Source of the DNA: Actinomycetota bacterium
GTDB taxonomy: Bacteria > Actinomycetota > Actinomycetes > Streptosporangiales > Streptosporangiaceae
Assembly (NCBI GenBank): GCA_027314595.1
Contig: DAHVAN010000143.1
Location: 1 to 53,169 of the forward strand
Length of the DNA stretch: 53,169 bases
Reading direction: 5' to 3'
The position numbers and the translations under genes were made by a program. This document shows, one piece after another, positions 1-7,392 of the stretch. Positions within the stretch are counted from its first letter, which is position 1. Each line of letters begins with the position of its first letter. The notes beneath the pieces are model-generated. The model made no database searches and was not told the origin of the DNA. It saw nothing but the letters and a program-made list of their open reading frames with translations.

Positions 1-959
1 GGGGCCGCCGGGGCCGCCGGGGCCGCCAGGAACGTGGCCGCGGCAGGGACAGGGGGCCGGCGGGGCGCGGGAATGACACCGCCGACGCCGGCGAGGCCGC
101 CCGCGGCCTCGCGGGATCGCCTGTCGGCCGTCGCGTCGAAGATCCCGGCGCGGACCGGCGCGCGGTGCGTCTTCAGGTAGACCGCGAACACCACCTCGAC
201 CCGCCGGCTGGCCACCATCGCGGGGAAGACGACGTACCGCCAGCATCCCTCGCGCCACACGTCGGTCGGCGGATCGTCGGGGGAGATCAGGTAGCGCCGG
301 TAGCGGCGCCAGTGCGCGCTCGCGCGCAGCGCGGCGAGCGTGCGCGAGACCGGCAGCCTGCGCACCTCGCACGGTTCGGAATAGCCGAGCCGCACCATGA
401 TCTCGCCGATCTCCGGGGACAGCACGGCGAGCACGATCACTTCGACCGCCGCGATGCTGAGCACCGCCCCGGCCTGCCGGGGCGTCTCCGGCAGGCGCAG
501 CGGCGCCACCCCGATCGTGGCGACCGCACCCGCGCACAGCAGCGCGGACCTGGCAAGCGCCCGCCAGGTGACCGGGGTGTGGCTGAGGTCTCCGAAGCAG
601 CCGCAGCCCGCGTCGGGCTGCCTGCTGCGCAGTTCGCACAGTGCCGCCACCGCGGTGCCGAACAGCAGTGCCGCCGCCGAGCGGACCACGAGCGCCGGCG
701 GGCCGGCGCCGATCCGGCCCGCCGTGAGCAGCAGGCCGGCGCCCAGGGCGAACTCCCCGGCGAACAGCCCGATCGCGGTCGGGCGGCGCAGCCGGACCGG
801 GAACATCGCGGTCGGGCCGGTTCCCTCCTCGACCGAGCGCGTGGAAATGGCGCGGCGGGCCTTGGTCGCGCAGGCGCCGAGCAGCAAGACGGCGAGCAGC
901 GGTACCTGGACCGCCCGGACCGCGAAGAGCAGGTCCGCCATGTGGTCACTGCTGAACAC
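1..959 (-). CDS. MauE/DoxX-like redox-associated membrane protein (partial, runs off the left edge)
   Basis: The minus-strand frame is open from position 959 to the window edge (about 319 codons, no stop), so the C-terminus is missing. A GTG start at 959 has GGGGGAG six bases upstream; an internal ATG at 941 is the alternative. The N-terminal half has four hydrophobic segments (near residues 8-30, 60-80, 88-105 and 128-150) and a CGCFGD motif after the third, the arrangement of MauE-type membrane proteins related to DsbB/VKOR thiol-redox proteins. The C-terminal half is soluble-looking and ends in an Ala/Pro low-complexity stretch that makes the 9-base repeat at the window start. It lies 27 bases downstream of the cysteine-rich gene at 987-2027, which suggests one operon. 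A role in thiol redox at the membrane is inferred from the family. Fairly sure of family, unsure of substrate. Confidence 0.72.
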   Translation of the reverse strand, partial: MFSSDHMADLLFAVRAVQVPLLAVLLLGACATKARRAISTRSVEEGTGPTAMFPVRLRRPTAIGLFAGEFALGAGLLLTAGRIGAGPPALVVRSAAALLFGTAVAALCELRSRQPDAGCGCFGDLSHTPVTWRALARSALLCAGAVATIGVAPLRLPETPRQAGAVLSIAAVEVIVLAVLSPEIGEIMVRLGYSEPCEVRRLPVSRTLAALRASAHWRRYRRYLISPDDPPTDVWREGCWRYVVFPAMVASRRVEVVFAVYLKTHRAPVRAGIFDATADRRSREAAGGLAGVGGVIPAPRRPPVPAAATFLAAPAAPAA

Positions 960-986
960 GTCGATCTCCCCCCTACGGTTATCGGC

Positions 987-2027
987 TCAGCCCGCGATCG
1001 TCAATGTCGCGTTGAAGCAGCCGGCTTCGAGCTTGCCGCCCAGTTCCACGAAGGCGGTCATGGTCAGGTCCGCGATCCTGCCCTTCGGTGACGTGCCGCA
1101 CTCCACGCACCGGTCGCAGAACAGCCGTGCGGCGGCGCCGCAGCTTGTCACGGGCAGCACGGCGGAACGGTCCGCGCACTGGTTGTGTATCCGGACGGCG
1201 CTGCCGACCGACAGGTAAGGCAGCCGGACGCAGCCGGGCCCCGCCGAATGCGGGTCGACGACGTGCGGTTCGGCGGCGGGAGGGCGGGATTCGCAGTCGG
1301 TCTCCGGGTCGAGCGCCGGATACGCGACGCCGAGCAGGCCGGGCGGTTCCTCGCCCGGCTCGTGCCACACCGCCGTTCCGCTGACCGGGACGGGGATGTG
1401 CCCGTTGATCAGCGGCGGCGACGGGGGATGGTCGGCACGGTAGGGCGGCTGCGAGGTGGCGTGCGTCGTCGCCTGCAGGTAGCCCTGATGGCGCAGGCCG
1501 ATCACGTCGATCAGGTACCCGGGCTCGAGCATGGGGAAGCGCACCTGGATCTGGCGGTACGAGCCCTGGTCGATGAGCACGATCTTGCGGCCCTTGGCAG
1601 GGCCCTCGTCGATGAGCAGCGCGCTGCCGTCGGTCTCGATGATCGTGCCGGTTACCCGGCCGATCTGCGCCCAGATGCTCTCGGCCACGCCCAGGGCCTC
1701 GTGCCGCCGGACGATGGCCTGGTCGCCCTGGCGCAGCGCCGCGGGCGGCACCGCCGATCCCCGCCATGCCCTCGTCGCCGGCGACAGGGCCAGCCGGCGT
1801 TCTCCGCGCGCGGTGTGCAGGACGATGATGTGCGGGCTTACGTCGACGACCTGGCCGCTGACGGCCGTCCGCGCGGCCGCCTGGCGGGGGTCCCACAGCC
1901 GGTGGTAGGTGTTCTCGTGCGGGCCGAAGACGGCGGCGCGGAGCAGAGACCTGCGGGTGAACCGGGCAGGTGTGGCGGATTCGACAAGATCGTCACAACC
2001 CTGGCGAAAGTCCGCGTTTCGCCGCAC
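987..2027 (-). CDS. cysteine-rich protein with C-terminal RlpA/barwin-like double-psi beta-barrel
   Basis: 346 aa from a GTG at 2027, chosen because GGAGGG lies five bases upstream; the open frame reaches back to 2135 without a better ribosome site. Residues 1-35 include RFTRRSLL, a Tat-like twin arginine, but only a short hydrophobic run follows, so export is uncertain. Residues about 55-160 look like a small beta-domain (GQVVDVSPHIIVLHTARGE). The C-terminal 100 residues read LPYLSVGSAVRIHN...DRSAVLPVTSCG...GRIADLTMTAFVELGG, the pattern of an RlpA/barwin double-psi beta-barrel, here with eight cysteines (expansin and RlpA barrels usually have few). The next gene downstream is a MauE-like redox protein, consistent with disulfide formation in this protein. 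The barrel assignment is from the motif pattern; function is unknown. Confidence 0.6.
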   Translation of the reverse strand: MRRNADFRQGCDDLVESATPARFTRRSLLRAAVFGPHENTYHRLWDPRQAAARTAVSGQVVDVSPHIIVLHTARGERRLALSPATRAWRGSAVPPAALRQGDQAIVRRHEALGVAESIWAQIGRVTGTIIETDGSALLIDEGPAKGRKIVLIDQGSYRQIQVRFPMLEPGYLIDVIGLRHQGYLQATTHATSQPPYRADHPPSPPLINGHIPVPVSGTAVWHEPGEEPPGLLGVAYPALDPETDCESRPPAAEPHVVDPHSAGPGCVRLPYLSVGSAVRIHNQCADRSAVLPVTSCGAAARLFCDRCVECGTSPKGRIADLTMTAFVELGGKLEAGCFNATLTIAG

Positions 2028-2078
2028 TTGCCCTCCGTGGGATTGCATCTGGCGACATGTCTCATCCGACGATGCGCG

Positions 2079-2147
2079 TATCCGCATGGACACGTCAAGT
2101 GATTCCGCGATCTCTGTCTGGGAAGACATATACATATATCCGCATGG
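2079..2147. repeat. direct repeat TATCCGCATGG upstream of the double-psi-barrel gene
   Basis: The 11-mer TATCCGCATGG occurs at 2079-2089 and again, same orientation, at 2137-2147. Both copies are in the 245-base region between the divergent double-psi-barrel gene (start 2027) and the sigma-factor gene (start 2273). It could be a regulator or promoter element shared by the two transcription units; no consensus was recognised. Confidence 0.35.
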
Positions 2148-2272
2148 GATAGGCCGCGCTCACCCGCTCCACGCGATCCGGTCGCGGGGCGGGTGACGGA
2201 CCTCACGCAATAAGGCGTATCGTTATCATGCTCTAACTCTCAGTAGTTTCCCGTCATGAGCGTAGGGGTCCC

Positions 2273-2866
2273 ATGGCCATAGGCGAGCGCGTCGCGTTCG
2301 GCGACTATGTACGCTCCCGTGGTGGAGCATTGTTGCGGGCGGCGCAGGCGCTGACGGGCAATCGCGCCGACGCCGAAGACCTGGTGCAGTCCACCCTGGT
2401 CAAGACCTATCAGTCCTGGGACAGCATCGCTGACCCGACCGCGCTGGACACCTATGTCCGCCGGGTCATGGTCAACACGCACATCTCTGGCTGGCGCAGG
2501 CGGCGGGTGGACGAGTACCCCACCGACGAACTGCCCGACGAGCCGGCGGCCGACCAGACGGTCGACAGTGACCTGCGCGAACTGATGCAGCGGGCGCTCG
2601 ACCGGCTGCCGCGCCGGATGCGCGCCGCGGTGATGCTGAGGTACTACGACGACATGTCCGAGCCCGAGGTCGCGGCGGCGCTCGGGGTCTCCGTGGGAAC
2701 GGTGAAGAGCACGGTCGCGCGCGCGGTCGCCAAGCTGCGCGAGGACGTGGAACTTGGCGCGGACGCCGATGGAGGAAACGGACAGTCCGGTATTACCGAA
2801 GGGTTACATCACCGCTGCTCCTCATGGCACTATCACCGTCAGGGGACTACACGAGGAGGTGCGGTC
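2273..2866 (+). CDS. SigE-family ECF RNA polymerase sigma factor (frame open into the next gene)
   Basis: Starts at ATG 2273 behind AGGGG. Residues 8-75 form sigma region 2 (FGDYVRSRGGALLRAAQALTGNRADAEDLVQ...TYVRRVMVN) and residues 105-160 form region 4 (LPRRMRAAVMLRYYDDMSEPEVAAALGVSVGTVKSTVARAVAKLR), a complete actinobacterial SigE-family extracytoplasmic-function sigma factor of about 170 aa. No stop codon follows: the frame runs through a non-conserved linker (about residues 165-198) straight into the acyl-CoA ligase, giving one 749-codon ORF (2273-4522). The linker contains its own GAGGAGG ribosome site, so the ligase is probably translated separately. The feature end is placed at the ligase start. 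It is divergent from the double-psi-barrel/MauE pair, which it may control (inference). Confidence 0.75.
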
Positions 2867-4522
2867 GTGGACAGCACGATGATGGATACCCCGCTGACGG
2901 TCGCGTCGATCATGCGATACGGCGCGACGACGTTCAGGAACAAGGAAGTCGTCACCTGTGCGGGGGAAGCGCCGCCCCGGCGGCGGACCTACGCGGCGAT
3001 CGGCGAGCGGGCCGCCCGGCTGGCGAACGCGCTGCGGTCCCTCGGCGTCGACGCAGACCAGCGGGTCGGCACCTTCATGTGGAACAACGCCGAGCACGTC
3101 GAGGCGTACCTGGCCATTCCGTCCATGGGCGCCGTGCTGCACACGCTGAACATCCGGCTGTCCGCCGACCAGGTGGGCTACATAGCCACCCACGCCGGCG
3201 ACTACGCCGTCATCGTGGACGCCTCGCTTGTCCCGCTGCTTGCGAAGGCCCTGCCGCACGCGCAGGCCATTAGGCACGTGATCGTGTCGGGCGCGGACGC
3301 CGGGGACGAAGGCGCGCTCAGCGCGCTGGCCGGACCCGGCCGCCAGGTGCACTCCTACGAGGACCTGCGGGCCGGCGCGCCGGCCAGCTACGACTGGCCG
3401 GTGCTCGACGAGCGGTCCGCCGCGGCCATGTGCTACACCAGCGGCACGACCGGGCTGCCCAAGGGCGTCGTCTACAGCCACCGGTCGAGCTACCTGCACT
3501 CGATGGGAGCGTGCCTGGGCAACGCGTTCGCGATCAGCGAGCGGGACCGGATCATGCCGGTCGTGCCGCAGTTCCACGCGAACGCCTGGGGCCTGCCGTA
3601 CGCCGCGGTGCTGTCCGGGGCCGACCTGGTGATGCCCGACAGGTTCATGGTCCCCTCCGCCATCGTCAAGCTGATCGAGACCGAGAAGGTGACGGTCGGC
3701 GCGGGCGTGCCGACCATCTGGCAGGGAGTGCTCGCGCACATTCGCGCCGTCGGCGGCGACCTGTCCTCGCTGCGGACCCTGGTCTGCGGCGGCTCCGCGC
3801 TGCCCGAGGGAGTGATGCGGGCGTACGCCGAGGAGTTCGGCGTGATCATGACGCACGCCTGGGGCATGACCGAGACGTCCCCGCTCGGCTCCATCGCGCA
3901 CGAGCCGGGCGGCGCCGCCGGCGAGGACGCCTGGCACTACCGGGTGAGCCAGGGCCGGCTGTTCTGCTCGATCCAGGGCCGGCTGACCGGCGACGACGGC
4001 CAGGTGCTGCCGTCGGACGGCAAGGCCGTGGGCGAGCTCGAGGTCCGGGGGCCCTGGGTGACCGGCGGCTACTACCTCGACAGCGCGCCGGAGAAGTTCC
4101 ACGACGGGTGGCTGCGCACGGGCGATGTCGGCACCCTCGACGAGGCCGGGTTCATCAGGCTCACCGACCGGGCCAAGGACGTGATCAAGTCGGGCGGCGA
4201 GTGGATCTCGTCGATGGAGCTCGAGAACCTGCTGATGGCGCATCCTTCGGTCGCCGAGGCGGCGGTGATCGGCGTGCCGGACGACAAGTGGGGGGAGCGG
4301 CCGCTCGCGGCGGTGGTGCCCGTGGCGGAGGCCGCGGTGACGCCCGCGGAACTGCGCAGCTTCCTCGGCGAGCGGGTGCCGCGCTGGCAGCTTCCGGAAC
4401 GATGGTGCTTCATCGACGAGGTGCCCAAGACCTCGGTGGGCAAGTTCAAGAAGACCACGCTGCGCGAGCGGTACGCGGCGGGAGAACTCGACGTGACGAC
4501 GCTGGCCCCGGCGCCGCACTGA
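2867..4522 (+). CDS. long/medium-chain fatty acid--CoA ligase (AMP-forming)
   Basis: 551 aa from a GTG at 2867 with GAGGAGG seven bases upstream. ANL-superfamily adenylate-forming enzyme: P-loop YTSGTTGLPKGV near residue 190, adenine-binding WGMTETSPLG near 332, GWLRTGDVG near 412, RAKDVIKSGGEWIS near 435 and the catalytic-lysine motif PKTSVGKFKK near 523. These support ATP-dependent activation of a fatty acid to acyl-AMP and then acyl-CoA in the cytoplasm; chain length cannot be read from sequence, though overall layout is like AlkK/FadD medium-to-long-chain ligases. The frame is continuous upstream with the SigE-type sigma factor, so a translated fusion is possible, but the strong internal ribosome site argues for an independent protein. 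Confidence 0.85.
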   Translation: MDSTMMDTPLTVASIMRYGATTFRNKEVVTCAGEAPPRRRTYAAIGERAARLANALRSLGVDADQRVGTFMWNNAEHVEAYLAIPSMGAVLHTLNIRLSADQVGYIATHAGDYAVIVDASLVPLLAKALPHAQAIRHVIVSGADAGDEGALSALAGPGRQVHSYEDLRAGAPASYDWPVLDERSAAAMCYTSGTTGLPKGVVYSHRSSYLHSMGACLGNAFAISERDRIMPVVPQFHANAWGLPYAAVLSGADLVMPDRFMVPSAIVKLIETEKVTVGAGVPTIWQGVLAHIRAVGGDLSSLRTLVCGGSALPEGVMRAYAEEFGVIMTHAWGMTETSPLGSIAHEPGGAAGEDAWHYRVSQGRLFCSIQGRLTGDDGQVLPSDGKAVGELEVRGPWVTGGYYLDSAPEKFHDGWLRTGDVGTLDEAGFIRLTDRAKDVIKSGGEWISSMELENLLMAHPSVAEAAVIGVPDDKWGERPLAAVVPVAEAAVTPAELRSFLGERVPRWQLPERWCFIDEVPKTSVGKFKKTTLRERYAAGELDVTTLAPAPH

Positions 4523-4651
4523 CGCCGCCGCTCCGGGCTTCCCCCGCGGCGCCGTGCCCCTGCCCGGGTCCGCTTTGCCGACGGCGGCCTAATGCCGGTA
4601 CGCTGGTCGGCACCGCGCTCCTTCCGCTCGCGGCGGAGGCTGAGCGCGGAT

Positions 4652-4743
4652 GGAGGCTTCGCCTAGTCCGGTCTATGGCGCCGCACTGCTAATGCGGTTG
4701 GGGTTTACGCCCCTCCCGGGTTCAAATCCCGGAGCCTCCGCCA
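4652..4743 (+). tRNA. tRNA-Ser(GCU)
   Basis: The acceptor stem GGAGGCT pairs with AGCCTCC, discriminator G at 4740, and CCA is encoded (4741-4743). The anticodon stem CCGCA/TGCGG encloses loop CTGCTAA, giving anticodon GCT at 4688-4690. A long variable arm and the T-arm loop GGTTCAAATCC are present, as expected for a class II serine tRNA. Confidence 0.95.
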
Positions 4744-5286
4744 GCTAACCGGCGTGTGTCATGAACGGTACAACGGTGAGGCCTGGCCGGGTGGCAACGG
4801 GTCAGTCCGCGAAGGGGTCGGAGTTGTCCCGGGGATCGCGCGCCTCATTGCCTTCAGATCGGGGCCGCCGACGGTCTATTCCGAACGGGGCGTGGCGTCT
4901 GTGCACCGGGCCGGCTGGCTGCCCCGCGGCGATGGCGGCCAAGGGGGAGGCCCCGCCCTGGGCTGGCACGGCGCGGGCTGGCACGGGCCCGCGCTCAAGT
5001 CCGCGTTTACCCGACTTCGCGATAGGCTGTCAGTGATAGCGGCCGCCGCACGCCAGGCTGCCCGCCCGCAGCACTGACGCCCTTGCCCGGCCGTTGCCCC
5101 GGGCATTCCGTCCGCTTACATGGCGCACGACCCCGTGCTCCTGGTCACCGGCCACCACCCCTGACCGGTGACCAGGCTTTTAACCAGCCATCAGCCCCGG
5201 CGGGGCAGACGCCGGGAAACGACCGTTCCACCATGCCGTCCACCTGGGATACGGTCATCAGTGCATCTGGTGGTTAGGGAGGTTTC
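4744..5286. other. gene-free spacer between tRNA-Ser(GCU) and the ROK gene
   Basis: No convincing coding frame: the open frames here lack recognisable domains and credible ribosome sites. The only structure seen is the inverted repeat at 5141-5175. A promoter for the ROK gene presumably lies in the last 100 bases. Confidence 0.5.
5141..5175. repeat. perfect 11-bp inverted repeat (hairpin or operator)
   Basis: CTGGTCACCGG at 5141-5151 is the exact reverse complement of CCGGTGACCAG at 5165-5175, with a 13-base loop. A short GCTTTT follows. It could be a terminator after the tRNA transcript or an operator upstream of the ROK gene at 5287; the sequence does not decide. Confidence 0.5.
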
Positions 5287-6303
5287 ATGCTGGACTGGGT
5301 GGCCGTTGGAATCGACAATGGCGGCACGGCGAACAACGGCACGGTCCTGGATTCGGGCGGCCGGTTCCTCGTGGACACGATGGCGGAGTTGCCGAGCCTT
5401 GTCCGGGAGGGACCGGACAAGGCTATCCAGTCACTGATCGACTCGTTCGACAAGGTGCTCGCCATGACGGGCGTGCCCAGGGAGAAAGTGCGAGCGGTCG
5501 GCCTTGACACCCCCGGCCCGGCCAGCGCGACAGGGGTGCTCTCGACCCGCGGCGCCACTAACTTCGGCCACCCGGGCTGGGGAGGGTTCGACATCAGGAG
5601 CGCGTTCGAGGAACGGCTTGGCATCCCGGTCGTGTACAACAACGACGGCAACGCGGCGGCGCTGTACGCCCATCACGTGCGGTACGGCGCAGGCTCGGCG
5701 GCGCGCAGTTCGGTGGCCGCGATCGTCGGCACCGGCTTGGGCGGCGGGGTGATACAGGACGGGCGGGTCGTGCGCGGCGCGAGCGGCGTGGCGGGAGAAC
5801 TCGGCCACCTCCCGATCCCGATGGAGGGCCTGCTCGAAGAGGGGCAGCCGGTGCCGTCCTGCAACTGCGGGCTGAACGCCGACGCCGAATCGGTGGCCTC
5901 GCTGACCGGGATCGTGCGCAATCTGCTGCCGTACTGGCTGGCCAGGTTCCCCGGCCACGAACTCGCCGACGCGCCCGTCACGAAGGCGGCCAAGCTGGTC
6001 CGCGGCTACGCAGAACGCGGCGACAAGATGGCGCTGGAGATCTTCAGGCAGCAGGCGATGGCCGTCGGCGCCGTGTTCTCGATCGCCGCCAAGTTCACCG
6101 ACCCGGACACCTACTTCGTCGGCGGCGGCGTGATCGAGGCCGCGCCGCATTTTCGCGACTGGTTCCTCGCCACGGTGCGGGAGAGCACGTCGCTGCTAGC
6201 GGAACAGGCCCAGGTGGCCGAGGTAACCCTGGTACCCGACCTGGACATGGCCGGCGCCCGCGGCTCGGCCATCGCAGCCGCGGAGTGGATACAGGGACAC
6301 TAG
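5287..6303 (+). CDS. ROK-family protein (probable sugar kinase)
   Basis: 338 aa, ATG preceded by GGGAGG. The N-terminal phosphate motif is AVGIDNGGTANNGTV (residues 5-20), followed by LDTPGP near 75, YNNDGNAAAL near 118 (catalytic Asp), IVGTGLGGGVI near 146 and GELGHLPI (ExGH) near 171, the ROK glucokinase/repressor layout without an N-terminal helix-turn-helix, so a kinase rather than a repressor. The ROK zinc motif is normally CXCGX2GCXE; here it reads CNCGLNADAES, so the third cysteine is missing. Two cysteines may still bind metal, or the site is altered. It is convergent with the PH-domain gene 16 bases downstream. Substrate is not determinable. Confidence 0.8.
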   Translation: MLDWVAVGIDNGGTANNGTVLDSGGRFLVDTMAELPSLVREGPDKAIQSLIDSFDKVLAMTGVPREKVRAVGLDTPGPASATGVLSTRGATNFGHPGWGGFDIRSAFEERLGIPVVYNNDGNAAALYAHHVRYGAGSAARSSVAAIVGTGLGGGVIQDGRVVRGASGVAGELGHLPIPMEGLLEEGQPVPSCNCGLNADAESVASLTGIVRNLLPYWLARFPGHELADAPVTKAAKLVRGYAERGDKMALEIFRQQAMAVGAVFSIAAKFTDPDTYFVGGGVIEAAPHFRDWFLATVRESTSLLAEQAQVAEVTLVPDLDMAGARGSAIAAAEWIQGH

Positions 6304-6319
6304 CCGTCAACGCTGGACG

Positions 6320-6850
6320 TCAGTCGTCGCTGTCGCCCTTGTCCTTGAAGATGAGCCCGCACACCTCGAGGTAGAGCTGCTCAGGATAGGGCAAGTGGTC
6401 AACGCGGCGCAGCGCCTGATCCTGGCCGGCGGACTCCACGATGAACTCGCCGTATCCGAGGAGCCGGCCCATCGCCGACCGCTTGAAGCTCATATCGGTC
6501 ACTTTGGTGAGCGGCATCATATTCACCGTGCGGGTAAAGATGCCAGTGGCCAGAATGAGCCGCTGAGAGGTTACTACGAAGTAGTCCTCGAGCCAGGTGT
6601 AGATCCTGATGAGCAGCCTGAAGACGAGGATGAGCCAGAGCAGCCAGATGATCAGGATGGCGCTGCCGTTGCGATGGGCGACGGTCGTGGTGAGCAGGCC
6701 GGCGATCGCGAGCCCGGCGAGAGCCTCCGCGACCGGCTTGATCAGGACCGCGGGATGAAACCTCGTGGTGATGGCCTGGCGCTCGTGCGGCAGCAGGTGC
6801 TTATAGACGCTGGCCGGCACCGTCTCGGTAGGTACGACCTTAATGCCCAT
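6320..6850 (-). CDS. PH-domain (bPH2/YdbS-like) membrane protein
   Basis: 176 aa, ATG at 6850. Residues 1-35 are polar and basic, residues about 39-58 and 65-83 are two hydrophobic helices separated by a short HRNG turn, and the rest (YFVVTSQRLILATGIFTRTVNMMPLTKVTDMSFKRSAMGRLLGYGEFIVESAG) is the typical bacterial PH-like (bPH2) beta-domain with the SQRLI/T-R-x-v-n pattern. Length is normal for the family. Such proteins are widespread in actinomycetes; function is unassigned. The stop is nine bases from the next minus-strand gene upstream, suggesting cotranscription with the small membrane protein at 6860-7015. Confidence 0.82.
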   Translation of the reverse strand: MGIKVVPTETVPASVYKHLLPHERQAITTRFHPAVLIKPVAEALAGLAIAGLLTTTVAHRNGSAILIIWLLWLILVFRLLIRIYTWLEDYFVVTSQRLILATGIFTRTVNMMPLTKVTDMSFKRSAMGRLLGYGEFIVESAGQDQALRRVDHLPYPEQLYLEVCGLIFKDKGDSDD

Positions 6851-6859
6851 CGGTAACCC

Positions 6860-7015
6860 TCAGATGTTGGCGACGAAATGCGAGAGCCCGTTCGCGGCAG
6901 TGGTGAGAAGGTTTCCGATGTTGTGCACCAGATGCGCGGCGCTTGTTGGCTGCTGGATGACCCACCATATGAGAAAGGCAACGCCCGCCCATGTGAGGAT
7001 CGTCTTGAGGTTCAC
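6860..7015 (-). CDS. small single-pass membrane protein
   Basis: 51 aa from a GTG at 7015 with GGGAGG five bases upstream; a longer frame exists upstream but has no ribosome site. Residues 3-20 (KTILTWAGVAFLIWWVIQQP) form one transmembrane helix, followed by an amphipathic segment rich in His, Asn and Ala. Located just upstream of, and probably cotranscribed with, the PH-domain gene. I recognise it only as a short conserved-looking membrane protein with no assigned role. Confidence 0.65.
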   Translation of the reverse strand: MNLKTILTWAGVAFLIWWVIQQPTSAAHLVHNIGNLLTTAANGLSHFVANI

Positions 7016-7392
7016 TGCCGCCTCCCTGGAAGCGCAGACTTCTCCACTACGCCAGTTTCCCATTATCTTAGCCCGAAACTCGGCTTGGTTGGGGGGCCCA
7101 AGCCGCCGGGGCGCCCGCGGTACGGCAGCGCTGTCCTGACGGCTGCAGTATGCCCGGAACATGACGACGCTACGCATGCGCGCGAGAGCATCTCCGGGGG
7201 GAAGTATGCCGCCGCGGGCGCCGGACCGGAAGCAGCCACGCCGATGTGCCGCGGCACCCTGGCGCCGGCCACGCCGGCCGGCCGGGCGAGCGCCGGACAA
7301 AGTGACCGTAACGATTTGTGGTTACGTTCGGCTGGACAACCTGTGCCCGTGGCAAGGTGATCGTTGGCGACTGACCTGTTAGGAGACATAGC
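7016..7392. promoter_or_regulatory. divergent intergenic region with CGTAAC-N8-GTTACG inverted repeat
   Basis: No coding frame is convincing in these 377 bases. An inverted repeat CGTAAC (7307-7312) and GTTACG (7321-7326) lies 67 bases upstream of the secreted propeller/lectin gene and is the best candidate for a regulator site. GC-rich CCGGCC runs occur around 7265-7290. Confidence 0.4.

Noticed and set aside
165-1091. Plus-strand open frame across the MauE-like gene
   Set aside because: Opposite to a frame with transmembrane segments and a CGCFGD motif; no ribosome site.
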